From NCBI GenBank assembly GCA_002367815.1, contig DFDG01000026.1:2367-8120 (forward strand): a stretch of 5,754 nt of DNA, given 5' to 3'. Below are positions 5,489-5,754 of this stretch, piece by piece. The translations under genes were made by a program, and so were the position numbers. Below the pieces are notes generated by a model. That model saw only the letters and a list, made by a program, of their open reading frames with translations, ran no database searches and was not told the origin of the DNA. Source of the DNA: Opitutaceae bacterium UBA3033. Lineage in GTDB: Bacteria; Verrucomicrobiota; Verrucomicrobiia; Opitutales; Opitutaceae. Position 1 is the first letter of the stretch; each line of letters begins with the position of its first letter.

Positions 5489-5754
5489 ATTTTTCCGTCA
5501 TTACATGGACTCCATCCCAATCAGCCGGTGGGGAATCGATTCGATATTTGGCGACAATATCTAGATACACCAATGACGGATTCTTCGATACCCCAGGAGT
5601 AACTCCCGGCATGTTTGGCTCGATATCTTTACTTTTCTCAAAGCAAGCCTGTGCTCCGTCCCAATCGAGGGCGTAATGCTTATCGAGCCCTTCTTCAAAT
5701 AACCGGAGGCATTCCCTTGTCTGGTCAGTGACATTCTCTTTTAAGCCCACGATT
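5487..5754 (-). CDS. C-terminal tail of a probable class III adenylate/guanylate cyclase (CHASE2-type); 5' part outside the window
   Basis: Only the last 88 residues are visible; the frame runs off the right edge, so the GTG at 5750 is internal rather than a start. The visible part has a TPR-like helical pair (LRLFEEGLDKHYALDWDGAQACFEKSKDIEP in sense, within about the first 45 residues), a variable loop, then VYLDIVAKYR and a PPADWDGVHVMTEK ending. In my recollection this combination is the standard tail of multi-domain cyclases with an N-terminal CHASE2 sensor, membrane helices and a catalytic GGDEF-unrelated class III cyclase domain, common in Verrucomicrobiota, Planctomycetes and Myxococcota. 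Such proteins make cAMP or cGMP in response to an extracytoplasmic signal. No catalytic residues are in view, so activity cannot be judged. The gene converges on ilvB. Its TAA stop lies inside the T tract of the ilvB terminator, leaving no dedicated terminator visible for this strand. Confidence 0.72.
   Translation of the reverse strand, partial: IVGLKENVTDQTRECLRLFEEGLDKHYALDWDGAQACFEKSKDIEPNMPGVTPGVSKNPSLVYLDIVAKYRIDSPPADWDGVHVMTEK

Noticed and set aside
5748..5750. GTG at the right edge as the start of a small 87-residue protein
   Set aside because: The frame remains open beyond it to the window edge, and the sequence looks like the tail of a larger cyclase.
1..5754. Search for a new defence, mobile or biosynthetic system
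   Set aside because: Every gene but the small TPR protein belongs to a familiar housekeeping or signalling family; there are no direct-repeat arrays, transposases, integrases, tRNA-linked attachment sites or compositional breaks visible by eye.

Overview
This window is a stretch of ordinary bacterial chromosome. It holds seven protein-coding genes, two of them cut by the window edges, packed with short gaps. I see no mobile element, CRISPR array, RNA gene or phage gene. The organism is a bacterium of roughly balanced GC. The style of the acetolactate synthase (close to plant-type enzymes as I remember them), the cyclase C-terminus ending in a PPADWDG..MTEK motif, the GDH variant of YmdB and the lack of Shine-Dalgarno sequences together suggest the PVC group, plausibly Verrucomicrobiota. 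That assignment is inference from remembered family features, not a database result.

Layout from left to right: (1) the 3' two-thirds of queA (tRNA queuosine synthesis), plus strand; (2) an exported YceI-family lipid-binding protein, plus strand, followed by a strong intrinsic terminator; (3) a small TPR-repeat protein with a GTG start and then accA (carboxyltransferase alpha subunit of acetyl-CoA carboxylase), plus strand, probably one transcription unit; (4) a YmdB-family metallophosphoesterase on the minus strand, converging on accA; (5) the acetolactate synthase catalytic subunit (ilvB type), plus strand, divergent from ymdB across a 47-base gap and closed by a strong intrinsic terminator; (6) the 3' end of a minus-strand gene that looks like the C-terminal tail of a class III adenylate/guanylate cyclase, converging on ilvB.

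The genes do not form a single pathway. They serve translation (queA), the cell envelope (yceI), fatty-acid synthesis (accA), cyclic nucleotide or RNA turnover (ymdB), branched-chain amino acid synthesis (ilvB) and second-messenger signalling (the cyclase). No intergenic gap exceeds about 85 bases. I found no undescribed multi-gene system. The points worth a second look are small ones: a metal-ligand substitution in YmdB, an acetolactate synthase gene with no adjacent regulatory subunit and an unclear start, missing ribosome binding sites on every gene start, and a terminator placed just ahead of the TPR gene.
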